From an uncultured Bacteroidia bacterium (GTDB lineage: Bacteria; Bacteroidota; Bacteroidia; Bacteroidales; ML635J-15), in assembly GCA_902791865.1 (NCBI GenBank), contig CADAXK010000001.1, forward strand, positions 1 through 64,000: 64,000 nucleotides of DNA. The letters are read 5' to 3'. Position 1 is the stretch's first letter; each line of letters opens with the position of its first letter. The notes under the pieces were generated by a model, which made no database searches, was not told the DNA's origin, and saw nothing but the letters and a program-made list of their open reading frames with translations. The position numbers were made by a program, and so were the translations under genes. This document shows positions 1 to 7,755 of this stretch, piece by piece.

Positions 1-109
1 CAATGCAACCAATAAGGTCCGCTACAAATGGAAAAGAAGATTAATAAAAATACAATGAAAAATAAGGGAAAAACGGTCAACCTTATTTAGGCATTGACAA
101 CCATCAAAC

Positions 110-170
110 CTGAAACCTGAAACTTGAAACGGGCGAAGCCCATAGAAACGCCGCAGGCACAGAAACCATT
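110..170. repeat. Micro-hairpin repeat cluster (copy 1)
   Basis: Short G+C-rich hairpins, GGGC-gaa-GCCC and GCC-gca-GGC, are separated by the spacers ATAGAAAC and ACAGAAAC and preceded by the direct repeat 'cctgaaac'. The same kind of array recurs at 21,110-21,285 and, in the opposite orientation, at 24,205-24,330. It lies just upstream of the DUF2461 gene. Function unknown; the bases before it (1-110) show nothing else I recognise. Confidence 0.6.
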
Positions 171-210
171 GATTCTGATTTTTTCCTTATCTTTCGCAAA
201 ATTTTTGACA

Positions 211-873
211 ATGAAACGAGTTTTGGATTTTTTTAAGGAGTTGCAGCAGAACAACAACAAGCCGTGGTTCGATGCTAACAAGCAGCAGTACAAGGAGATG
301 CTTGCCGTACATAACGACTTTTCGCAGCGTCTTATCGATGGCATTGCAAGTTTCGACAAGTCGGTGGCGGGCTTGCAGGTGAAGGACTGCACCTATCGCA
401 TTTATCGCGACCTACGCTTTTCGCACGACAAGACGCCCTACAAGCAGCACATTGGCACCTACGTCTGTCCTCACGGCAAGAAGAGCGGCTATTCGGGCTA
501 TTATGTTCATATAGAGCCCAATGTAAGCTATTTTATATGTGCTGGGCTTTGGTGTCCCGAACCTCGCATAGTGAAGAGTGTGCGCGAGGAGATTATGCTC
601 AACGGCAAGAACTTCGACAAGGCCATACGCAGTGCCAAGGGCTTTTCGCTCTCGTGGGACGATTCGCTCAAGAAGATTCCCGCAGGCTTCGATGCCGACG
701 ACGAGTTTTCCGAATACTACAGGCTCAAAAGTTTCCTCATAGAGAAGCCAATCGACGAGTCGTACATCCTCGACAGCAATTTCGTCGATAAGGTCGTTTC
801 CGACCTCCGTCGCACCTACGAGTTCAACTCGCTGTTGAATAAGGCTGTGGAATACGCGATGGAGATGTATTAA
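211..873 (+). CDS. DUF2461 domain-containing protein
   Basis: A 220-residue cytoplasmic protein matching the DUF2461 (TIGR02453) family as I know it: an N-terminal VLDFFKELQQNNNKPWFDAN block, then YRIYRDLRFSHDKTPYK and a central GKKSGYSGYYVHIEP segment, and a C-terminal helical part. I start it at ATG 211, because the open frame upstream (from 124) runs through the micro-hairpin repeats and gives a low-complexity, non-family extension. The family is widespread in Bacteroidota and its biochemical role is not established, so none is assigned. A near-consensus -7 element (TATCTTTC, 188-195) sits 16 bp before the ATG. It is a single-gene unit; the accessory island follows. Confidence 0.9.
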   Translation: MKRVLDFFKELQQNNNKPWFDANKQQYKEMLAVHNDFSQRLIDGIASFDKSVAGLQVKDCTYRIYRDLRFSHDKTPYKQHIGTYVCPHGKKSGYSGYYVHIEPNVSYFICAGLWCPEPRIVKSVREEIMLNGKNFDKAIRSAKGFSLSWDDSLKKIPAGFDADDEFSEYYRLKSFLIEKPIDESYILDSNFVDKVVSDLRRTYEFNSLLNKAVEYAMEMY

Positions 874-918
874 TTTTTTTGTTAATCGGTTGTGTTATAA
901 TTTTTGAATAATATTTTG

Positions 919-993
919 CTTCCTCAAAAACGGAATAAGTGGTAATTTTCGCCCCTAAAAAATGGAATAAGTGGTTTTTTTGTTTTGAGGAAA
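919..993. repeat. Inverted repeat enclosing two direct repeats
   Basis: TTCCTCAAAA (920-929) and its reverse complement TTTTGAGGAA (983-992) enclose two copies of GGAATAAGTGGT (932-943 and 964-975) spaced 32 bp apart. The structure stands at the left edge of the AT-rich accessory island. It could be a relic of a mobile-element end or a protein-binding site. No matching copy was found at the right edge of the island. Confidence 0.5.
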
Positions 994-1105
994 GTTTCCC
1001 AAGATATAATGCTAATGGTGACTAGTCTAGATGGATTGTTGGATGATCGTATATTATTGCAATAGAAAAGATATAAAATTGTTGAAAAGTAACGGAAGCG
1101 AAAAC

Positions 1106-1135
1106 TTGTGCTCATAATGAAAGTGTGTATTTTTG
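1106..1135 (+). promoter_or_regulatory. Bacteroidota-type promoter of the nuclease-helicase operon
   Basis: TTG at 1106-1108 and TATTTTTG (TAnnTTTG) at 1128-1135 are separated by 19 bp, matching the sigma-ABfr consensus. Transcription would begin near 1141, which rules out the in-frame GTG at 1125 as start and supports ATG 1182. Confidence 0.7.
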
Positions 1136-1181
1136 TGCCATAAATACTAACTACAGAATCGGGTATATAAGTGCTAATTTT

Positions 1182-3257
1182 ATGAATGAACGCTTTTTCT
1201 ATAGAAATTCCATACGCGATTTTCTTCAGCAAAATGAACTTGAAATATTTGGGATATTAGCGGGGAATGATGAGTACGATACAGGAGATACTCAAAAGTT
1301 CGCATGGAAAGAGGAAATAGCACTTTTAAAGGATGTGCTAGCGTTATATAAAAGCGAAGACGGTTGGGTAATCTTTGAATATACAATCCCTCGTTTAGGA
1401 AAGAGAATAGATGTGGTCATTTTGCTTCGAGAGCGTGTGTTTATTCTTGAATTTAAGGCAGGCCAAACTGTTTTTAACCATCAAGATGTAGATCAAGTGA
1501 TGGATTATGCTCTTGATTTGAAGAATTTTCATCAAGGCAGTGCTGATAGATTTATTGTTCCTATCTTGATTGCAACAGACAGTAAGGATTCATATTCAGA
1601 ACTTAAGTTGTCGCATTATAATGATGGTATATATGAACCATTAATGACCAACTCAGAAGGATTGTCAGGTGTTTTAAAACTGGTTATTGAACAATCTATT
1701 CCTAAATATGCAGGCGATGTTCCGATGAGAGATTGGGTAAAGAGCCGCTATGCTCCTACGCCAACTATCATAGAGGCTGCAAGCGCATTATATTCACAAC
1801 ATAGTGTCGATGAGATAACGCGCCATGAAGCAGAAGGAGAACAATTGGATAGAACAACTGATTATGTTCTGAAAGTTATTCGCGAAACTAAATCACGCGG
1901 AGGGAAAAGTATTTGCTTTGTGACGGGAGTGCCAGGGGCAGGAAAAACATTGGTAGGTTTAAATGTTGCTATCAAGCAATTATCACATGAAGAAGGGGAA
2001 AATCCTGATTTAGCAGTATATTTGTCGGGGAACGGACCTTTGGTAAGTGTGTTGACAGAGGCTTTGGCTAGAGATAGGAAGCGACAGAAAAACGAACTAG
2101 GAGAAAAATATAATATTACAGATGCGCGGCGAGAAGTAAGTCAGTTTATACAAATCATTCATCGATATCGCGATAATATGCTTCAGAAATTGCGCACTCC
2201 TATTGTTGGAAAGAAGATTGAGATTGACCCCGAGAAAGAGTTGAAAGATAAGACCGCAGGTTATGCTGAAGTTGAAAATATCGCAATTTTTGATGAGGCT
2301 CAACGTTCATGGGATCAAGAGCATCTTTCAAGTTGGCTAAAGCGAAAAAAAGGAATACAAAATTTCCCTATGTCAGAAGGCGAATTTCTTATATGGTCGT
2401 TAGATCAGCGAAAAGATTGGGCTGTAATTGTTTGTCTTGTCGGAGGAGGACAAGAAATTAATACAGGAGAAGCAGGTATTGGCGAATGGGTTAGAGCTAT
2501 GAATGAAACTTTCCCAGAATGGCGAGTATACATATCTAACCAACTATCAGCAAAAGAATATGCAGAAGGTAAGATAGAAGACATGCTATCTAAAAATTCT
2601 AATGTGACATATTCGAAAGACTTACATTTGGCTGTTTCTATGCGTTCTTTTAGAGCCGAAAGCTTGTCGAATATGGTTCACCATTTATTAGATTGTAATA
2701 TTGATTGTGTAATAGAAAATTATGCGAAGATAAAAGATCGTTATCCAATAGTCTTGACAAGAGATATTAATATTGCAAAACTGTGGTTGCGTGAAAAAGC
2801 AAGAGGTAATGAAAGGTACGGAATGCTGGTGTCTTCAAAAGCGTATAGATTGAAACCTTTAGCAATTGATGTTCGATGCAAACCAGATACAGTGCATTGG
2901 TTTTTGGATGATATTGACGATGTGCGTTCTTCATTGTTTTTGGAAGATGCAGCGAGTGAATTCGATATACAAGGATTAGAACTAGATTGGACTTGTTTGG
3001 TCTGGGACGGTGATTTACGTTATAATGATGGTCGGTGGGACTTTTATGAGTTTAATGGTGGGAATCGGTGGAATCGTATAAATAAAGAAGAACGTAAGCT
3101 TTATCAATTAAATGCATATAGAGTATTACTTACTCGTGCTCGTCAAGGTATGGTAATCTGTGTTCCTGAGGGTAATAAGGATGACCATACAAGGCTGCCT
3201 GAATTTTACGATAGTACATACAATTATCTCAAATCAATTGGTTTGAAGGAAATATAA
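1182..3257 (+). CDS. PD-(D/E)xK nuclease fused to DUF2075 superfamily helicase
   Basis: A 691-residue protein. Near the N-terminus a nuclease-like core is visible: RIDVVI (Asp77) followed by FILEFKAG (Glu90, Lys92), the D...ExK pattern of the PD-(D/E)xK fold. A P-loop, GVPGAGKT, lies at residues 249-256; Walker B is IFDEAQ (Asp371, Glu372), and near the C-terminus VLLTRARQGMVI resembles helicase motif VI. This order is that of DUF2075 ATPases related to the Schlafen group-3/UvrD-like helicases. ATG 1182 was chosen because the promoter -7 box overlaps the longer start. The gene is visibly richer in A+T and in aga/ata codons than pheT downstream, suggesting acquisition by transfer. The next gene starts 3 bp after the stop. 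Role inferred: nucleic-acid processing in defence against mobile DNA; no direct proof in the sequence. Confidence 0.85.
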   Translation: MNERFFYRNSIRDFLQQNELEIFGILAGNDEYDTGDTQKFAWKEEIALLKDVLALYKSEDGWVIFEYTIPRLGKRIDVVILLRERVFILEFKAGQTVFNHQDVDQVMDYALDLKNFHQGSADRFIVPILIATDSKDSYSELKLSHYNDGIYEPLMTNSEGLSGVLKLVIEQSIPKYAGDVPMRDWVKSRYAPTPTIIEAASALYSQHSVDEITRHEAEGEQLDRTTDYVLKVIRETKSRGGKSICFVTGVPGAGKTLVGLNVAIKQLSHEEGENPDLAVYLSGNGPLVSVLTEALARDRKRQKNELGEKYNITDARREVSQFIQIIHRYRDNMLQKLRTPIVGKKIEIDPEKELKDKTAGYAEVENIAIFDEAQRSWDQEHLSSWLKRKKGIQNFPMSEGEFLIWSLDQRKDWAVIVCLVGGGQEINTGEAGIGEWVRAMNETFPEWRVYISNQLSAKEYAEGKIEDMLSKNSNVTYSKDLHLAVSMRSFRAESLSNMVHHLLDCNIDCVIENYAKIKDRYPIVLTRDINIAKLWLREKARGNERYGMLVSSKAYRLKPLAIDVRCKPDTVHWFLDDIDDVRSSLFLEDAASEFDIQGLELDWTCLVWDGDLRYNDGRWDFYEFNGGNRWNRINKEERKLYQLNAYRVLLTRARQGMVICVPEGNKDDHTRLPEFYDSTYNYLKSIGLKEI

Positions 3258-3260
3258 TGC

Positions 3261-3665
3261 ATGAAAAATATTGAAGTTGTAGCAGCCATTATTTACGATT
3301 CAGATGGTCGTATTTTCGCAACTCAACGAGGAAGTGGGGATTGGAAGGATTGGTGGGAGTTTCCTGGTGGAAAAATTGAAAATGGTGAAACTCCTGAAGA
3401 TGCATTAAAAAGGGAAATTCGAGAGGAACTGGATACAGAAATAAATGTAGGCAAACATGTTGCAACTGTAAATTGGGATTATCCAAAATTTCATTTGACA
3501 ATGCATTGTTATTGGTGTGAAGTTGTCGATGGGGAATTGTGTTTGCTTGAACATGAAGCAGCGCGATGGCTTTCCGTAGAACAACTAGATAGCGTAAAAT
3601 GGTTGCCTGCCGATGAGGTTGTTATAGATAAACTTAAAGCTCAGCTATTCACCATTTCCGAATAG
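3261..3665 (+). CDS. NUDIX hydrolase (MutT/NudG-like)
   Basis: A 134-residue protein with a nearly complete NUDIX box, GGKIENGETPEDALKREIRE followed by ELDTEI; the usual Gly after REUxEEx is Asp here, as in several (deoxy)nucleoside triphosphate pyrophosphohydrolases. The N-terminal strand EVVAAIIYDSDGRIFATQRG and the W-x-FPGGK segment are those of MutT/NudG-like enzymes that hydrolyse damaged or modified NTPs. The ATG begins three bases after the stop of the nuclease-helicase; an ATG overlapping that stop (3257) is out of frame. The two genes are almost certainly co-transcribed and translated, so the NUDIX activity probably serves the same system as the helicase. Substrate unknown. Confidence 0.88.
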   Translation: MKNIEVVAAIIYDSDGRIFATQRGSGDWKDWWEFPGGKIENGETPEDALKREIREELDTEINVGKHVATVNWDYPKFHLTMHCYWCEVVDGELCLLEHEAARWLSVEQLDSVKWLPADEVVIDKLKAQLFTISE

Positions 3666-3777
3666 TTCAATCGTTTCTTTGCTTTCCTATCTGCATCTCA
3701 TTTTTCCCAAAAAGCAATTCTTTTTCAAATTCGAATGCGGGGTGGAAAATAAATGGAGAAAATCGGTGGAATTTTAG

Positions 3778-3785
3778 TATCTTTG
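3778..3785 (+). promoter_or_regulatory. -7 element before the RhuM gene
   Basis: TATCTTTG fits TAnnTTTG and lies 18 bp before ATG 3804. No good TTG is seen at the -33 position. RhuM therefore probably has its own transcript apart from the two genes before it. Confidence 0.5.
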
Positions 3786-3803
3786 TGAGCAAAATAGGAA
3801 GTT

Positions 3804-4871
3804 ATGACACTGCACGAAATACAAACTAGCAAGGAAGACCTAGGTGAATCGCCAAAAGAGAAGTCTATGATGATACGCAATAGTACGGCAGAATTTCTGA
3901 TATTTCAGGCACAAAATCAAGCAGATGGAGTGGAAGTGTTTTATCGTGATGAAACCGTATGGTTGACACAAAAGTCCATGGCGTTGTTGTTTGACGTAGA
4001 TAGAACTGTGATTACAAAGCATCTGAAAAATGTTTTTGATTCTGGAGAATTGCACCAAGAATCAGTATGTGCAAATTTTGCACATACTGCTAATGACGGC
4101 AAGACATATTCAACAAATTTCTATAATCTTGATGCTGTCATTTCCGTCGGTTATCGTGTAAATTCCACCCGCGCTACGCAATTCCGCCAGTGGGCAACGG
4201 CTGTGCTTCGGCAATTCGCAATCAGAGGCTATGTGTTGGACAAGAAAAGACTGGAAAACGGTGCGTTCTTGTCAGAAGACTACTTTGAACATCTGTTGGC
4301 TGAAATTCGGGAAATTCGCCTTAGTGAGCGGCGGATGTACCAGAAAGTGACAGACCTTTATGCTACAGCTGTTGACTATAATAAGGAGGCTCCAACTACA
4401 CGCCAATTCTTTGCAAAGGTCCAAAACAAGTTGCATTATGCCATTCATGGACATACAGCAGCAGAACTGATTTTTGAACGAGCCAATTCAGAAAAGGAAC
4501 ACATGGGATTGACAACATGGGAAAATGCGCCAGATGGCAAAATTGTTAAGACCGATGTTTCTATAGCAAAGAATTATTTGAAAGGACAAGAACTTGAAAG
4601 TCTAGGAAGAATCGTGAATGCTTTCCTTGATCTTGCAGAGGATCGTGCAAAGCGTCACATACCAATGACAATGGAAGATTGGGCAAAATACATAGACCGT
4701 TTCTTGATGATGGATGACCGTAAATTGTTGCAAGGCAATGGAAAAATATCAGCCGAAGAAGCTAAGACGTTTGCTGAATCGGAATTCGAGAAATATCGCA
4801 TTGTACAAGACCGCTTGTTTATTTCTGATTTTGATAAGGAAATAGAAGGTCTATTGGCAGAAAAGGAGTAA
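3804..4871 (+). CDS. RhuM family protein
   Basis: A 355-residue protein of the RhuM family (PF13310, named after a Salmonella SPI-3 gene). The conserved core VWLTQKSMALLFDVDRTVITKHLKNVF (helix-turn-helix-like), the FYNLDAVISVGYRVNSTRATQFRQWAT block and the C-terminal EKEHMGLTTW region are all present and uninterrupted. RhuM proteins occur scattered in genomic islands, near restriction or defence genes and on mobile elements; their molecular role is unresolved. An inner Met (MIRNSTAEF, about residue 23) is an alternative start. The gene closes the accessory island, and pheT follows after 85 bp. The N-terminal half looks DNA-binding, so a regulator or toxin-like role is possible but not shown. 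Confidence 0.88.
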   Translation: MTLHEIQTSKEDLGESPKEKSMMIRNSTAEFLIFQAQNQADGVEVFYRDETVWLTQKSMALLFDVDRTVITKHLKNVFDSGELHQESVCANFAHTANDGKTYSTNFYNLDAVISVGYRVNSTRATQFRQWATAVLRQFAIRGYVLDKKRLENGAFLSEDYFEHLLAEIREIRLSERRMYQKVTDLYATAVDYNKEAPTTRQFFAKVQNKLHYAIHGHTAAELIFERANSEKEHMGLTTWENAPDGKIVKTDVSIAKNYLKGQELESLGRIVNAFLDLAEDRAKRHIPMTMEDWAKYIDRFLMMDDRKLLQGNGKISAEEAKTFAESEFEKYRIVQDRLFISDFDKEIEGLLAEKE

Positions 4872-4889
4872 AATTGCCAATAAAAACAA

Positions 4890-4936
4890 AAATCCAAAAT
4901 CGTAAATCCAAAATCGTAAATATTATTGTATCTTTG
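4890..4936 (+). promoter_or_regulatory. pheT promoter region with 'atcgtaaat' repeats
   Basis: TATCTTTG (4929-4936) is a TAnnTTTG element 20 bp before the pheT ATG. Just upstream the unit 'aatccaaaatcgta' is repeated in tandem; it belongs to the dispersed 'tttacgattt' repeat also seen near 20,990, 28,855 and 41,905. Confidence 0.6.
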
Positions 4937-4956
4937 CATTCCAAAATTGATTTACG

Positions 4957-7389
4957 ATGAAGATTTCATACAACTGGCTTAAGAATTATGTGGCGTTCGA
5001 CGAATCGCCCGAAGAATTGGCAAAAATATTGACAAGTGTTGGACTCGAAGTTGATGGTACTGAAGAAGTTTCGTCAGTTATCGGCGGACTAAAGGGATTT
5101 GTAATCGGCGAGGTTTTGACCTGCGAGGCTCACCCGAATTCCGACCATCTGCACGTTACAACCGTCAATGTCGGTGGCGAAGAACCTCTGCATATTGTGT
5201 GCGGTGCGCCGAATGTGGCAGCCGGACAGAAGGTCGTAGTGGCAACCATTGGCACTAAGATTTACGCCAAGGACGGTGTGTTCGAAATCAAGAAGTCGAA
5301 GTTGCGCGGCGAACCGTCGGAGGGTATGATTTGCGCCGAGGACGAGATGAACATCGGTACTTCGCACGACGGAATTATGGTTCTGCCAGCCGACGCCAAG
5401 GTGGGTACGCCCGCTTCGGAGTATTTCAAGGTAGAAAACGACACCGCTATCGAAATCGACATCACTCCAAACCGTATCGATGGTGCTTCGCACATTGGTG
5501 CCGCCCGCGATGTGGCTGCCGTAAAGGGTATAAAATACAATATCCCAAAGGCCGAAATCACTGAGAATCCCAAGAATGAAATCAAAATCGACATAAAAAT
5601 CGAAAATACCGAGGCTTGCCGCCGATATATGGGCATCTGCCTTACAGATGTGAAAGTGCAGGAATCGCCCGAATGGCTGAAGAACCGCCTGAAATCGGTC
5701 GGCTTGAATCCTATAAACAATATCGTGGATGTCAGCAATTTCGTATTGTACGAAACTGGAAATCCGCTTCATACATTCGACGCCGACAAGATTGCCGGCA
5801 AGCAGATAATCGTGAAGAATGTTGCCGAGGGAACACCTTTTGTTACTCTCGATGGCGTTGAACGCAAACTTTCGGCTCACGACCTTATTATTTGCAATGC
5901 CGAGGAGCCAATGTGCATCGGTGGTGTGTTCGGCGGTCAGAAGTCTGGAATCTCCAACGAGACAAAGAATGTTTTCATCGAGGCTGCATATTTCAGCCCT
6001 GTTTCAATCCGCAAGACTTCAAAGTTCCACGGCCTTAAGACCGATGCTTCGTTCCATTTCGAGCGCGGAGTCGACATCAACATGGTGCCTTACGCATTGC
6101 GCCGTGCCGCAAGCCTGATTGTTGAGATGGGCTGCGGTCGTATCGCTTCCGAAATTACCGATGTGTATCCAAATCCAATCGAACCGGCAATAGTAGATTA
6201 CAATATTGACCGTGGCAATGCGCTCATCGGCAAGGAAATTCCCGAAGCCCGCGTGCGCGAAATCATCGGTCTGCTCGATATGAAGATTCTCGAGGACAAG
6301 GGTCGTGACCTGAAGCTCGAAATTCCGACCTACAGGGTGGATGTAACTGGCGAAGCCGACGTGGTTGAGGACATTATGAGAATCTACGGCTACAACAACA
6401 TCGAGGTTCCGAACCACATTTCGTTCAGCATCAACTATCCCGAAAAGCCAGAACCGCAGAAGATGATGAATCTTGTTTCGGATGTGCTCACAGGCATGGG
6501 CTACACCGAAATAATGTGCCTTTCGATGATTTCTGCCGACGACATTGCCGAAAACAGCGAGTATGCAAACCGCATCGTGAAGATTTACAATCCGTTGAGC
6601 CGCGAACTGAACGTTATGCGTCCGTCGCTGCTTTATGGCGGACTCAACAGCATAAAGGCCAACCTGAACTACAAGAACGGCGACCTTAAGTTCTTCGAGT
6701 TCGGCCGCACCTATTATTATAATGCAGAGAAGCAGGTTTCCGACATCACTGCATACAGTGAAACTCAGTACATCGGAATGTGGATTACCGGCAAGCGCAA
6801 TCCGCTAAGCTGGAACCTGAAGGACAATCCTACCGACTACTTCATGCTGAAGTCGGGCGTGTCGGCAGTGCTGAAAAAAATCGGCATTGATATGTCGGCT
6901 TTAAAGTTCGAGGTTTCCTCAGATGAAAAGTTCAGCACTTTCCAGTCGTTCAAGCTGAAGGACAAAGAAGTGGCACGCATAGCTGTTGTTTCGAAGGCAT
7001 TGCTCAAGAAGATGGACATCGACCAGGATGTTTTCTATGCCGAAATCAACTGGGATGTGCTTCTGAAGTTTGCCAAGACGCACAAGATTGAATACCAGCC
7101 TATTTCGAAGTTCCCGCGTGTACGTCGCGACCTTGCTTTGCTCATCGACAAGTCGGTAACCTACGCACAGTTGGAAGAAGTTGCACGCCGCACCGAACCG
7201 AAGCATATTGTTGAGGTCGGTCTGTTCGATGTCTATGAAGGCAAGAACCTTGAGCCGGGCAAGATTTCGTATGCTTTGAGTTTCGAGCTCGAGGACACCG
7301 AAAAGACGATGACCGACAAGCAAATCGACAAGATCATGCAGAAGCTCATAATGTTCTACGAGAAGGAACTTGGCGCAAAAGTAAGGTAA
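4957..7389 (+). CDS. pheT: Phenylalanine--tRNA ligase beta subunit
   Basis: An 810-residue protein, the normal length for bacterial PheT. Domains in order: the N-terminal MKISYNWLKNYV start typical of the family, an EMAP/tRNA-binding OB fold (about 40-150), the B3/B4 editing region, B5 (about 400-470), the catalytic-like core, and a C-terminal FDX-ACB domain beginning near FPRVRRDLALLIDKSVTY. With PheS it forms the alpha2-beta2 enzyme that charges tRNA-Phe and edits mis-acylated Tyr. pheS is not in this window, so the two genes are unlinked here, as is common in Bacteroidota. Codon use is that of the core genome, in contrast to the island before it. Confidence 0.97.
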   Translation: MKISYNWLKNYVAFDESPEELAKILTSVGLEVDGTEEVSSVIGGLKGFVIGEVLTCEAHPNSDHLHVTTVNVGGEEPLHIVCGAPNVAAGQKVVVATIGTKIYAKDGVFEIKKSKLRGEPSEGMICAEDEMNIGTSHDGIMVLPADAKVGTPASEYFKVENDTAIEIDITPNRIDGASHIGAARDVAAVKGIKYNIPKAEITENPKNEIKIDIKIENTEACRRYMGICLTDVKVQESPEWLKNRLKSVGLNPINNIVDVSNFVLYETGNPLHTFDADKIAGKQIIVKNVAEGTPFVTLDGVERKLSAHDLIICNAEEPMCIGGVFGGQKSGISNETKNVFIEAAYFSPVSIRKTSKFHGLKTDASFHFERGVDINMVPYALRRAASLIVEMGCGRIASEITDVYPNPIEPAIVDYNIDRGNALIGKEIPEARVREIIGLLDMKILEDKGRDLKLEIPTYRVDVTGEADVVEDIMRIYGYNNIEVPNHISFSINYPEKPEPQKMMNLVSDVLTGMGYTEIMCLSMISADDIAENSEYANRIVKIYNPLSRELNVMRPSLLYGGLNSIKANLNYKNGDLKFFEFGRTYYYNAEKQVSDITAYSETQYIGMWITGKRNPLSWNLKDNPTDYFMLKSGVSAVLKKIGIDMSALKFEVSSDEKFSTFQSFKLKDKEVARIAVVSKALLKKMDIDQDVFYAEINWDVLLKFAKTHKIEYQPISKFPRVRRDLALLIDKSVTYAQLEEVARRTEPKHIVEVGLFDVYEGKNLEPGKISYALSFELEDTEKTMTDKQIDKIMQKLIMFYEKELGAKVR

Positions 7390-7755
7390 CAAAGCAAACG
7401 GCAAATTTATGCGCATACGCTTGAATTTTGCCGTAAAACATAGAGTTGGCGCAAGCTGCAAAGGTTTGCATTGTAGGATTTACCATGTTGATAAAAAGGA
7501 TAAGGCTTTGCGCCATAACACTTTAACGACAATAGTTCCTGTGAAAAAAAATATGTCCGATTTGCTTGCATCTGCACAAAAAGATATATCTTTGCACTGC
7601 AATTGATTTGATAAGGTATCAATTCATTTCTGAAGATTATAAATCACACTGGAAATATTTTTCGACCGCTTGTAAGGTTTTGGAATTGGTAGCTTTGATA
7701 AATGATATTATTTGATTTCACAGATTAATTAAAAATATTTGTAACTAACTTTAAG
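7390..7755 (+). promoter_or_regulatory. Long intergenic region and leader of rho
   Basis: A 366-bp gap without a convincing gene. TATCTTTG at 7587-7594 is a -7 box, with TTTG/TTG at 7561-7568 upstream. A start near 7600 would give rho a leader of about 155 nt. The leader is AT-rich. The short open frames in both strands (for instance 7409-7606) have no family resemblance and are not called. In enterobacteria rho is autoregulated through its leader; a similar device is possible here. Confidence 0.5.

Noticed and set aside
5089-5880. A 263-codon open frame opposite pheT
   Set aside because: Antisense shadow of pheT; composition follows the codon structure of the sense gene.
7409-7606. Small gene between pheT and rho
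   Set aside because: The 65-residue product has no family resemblance, no promoter of its own in the right place, and its end overlaps the rho promoter.
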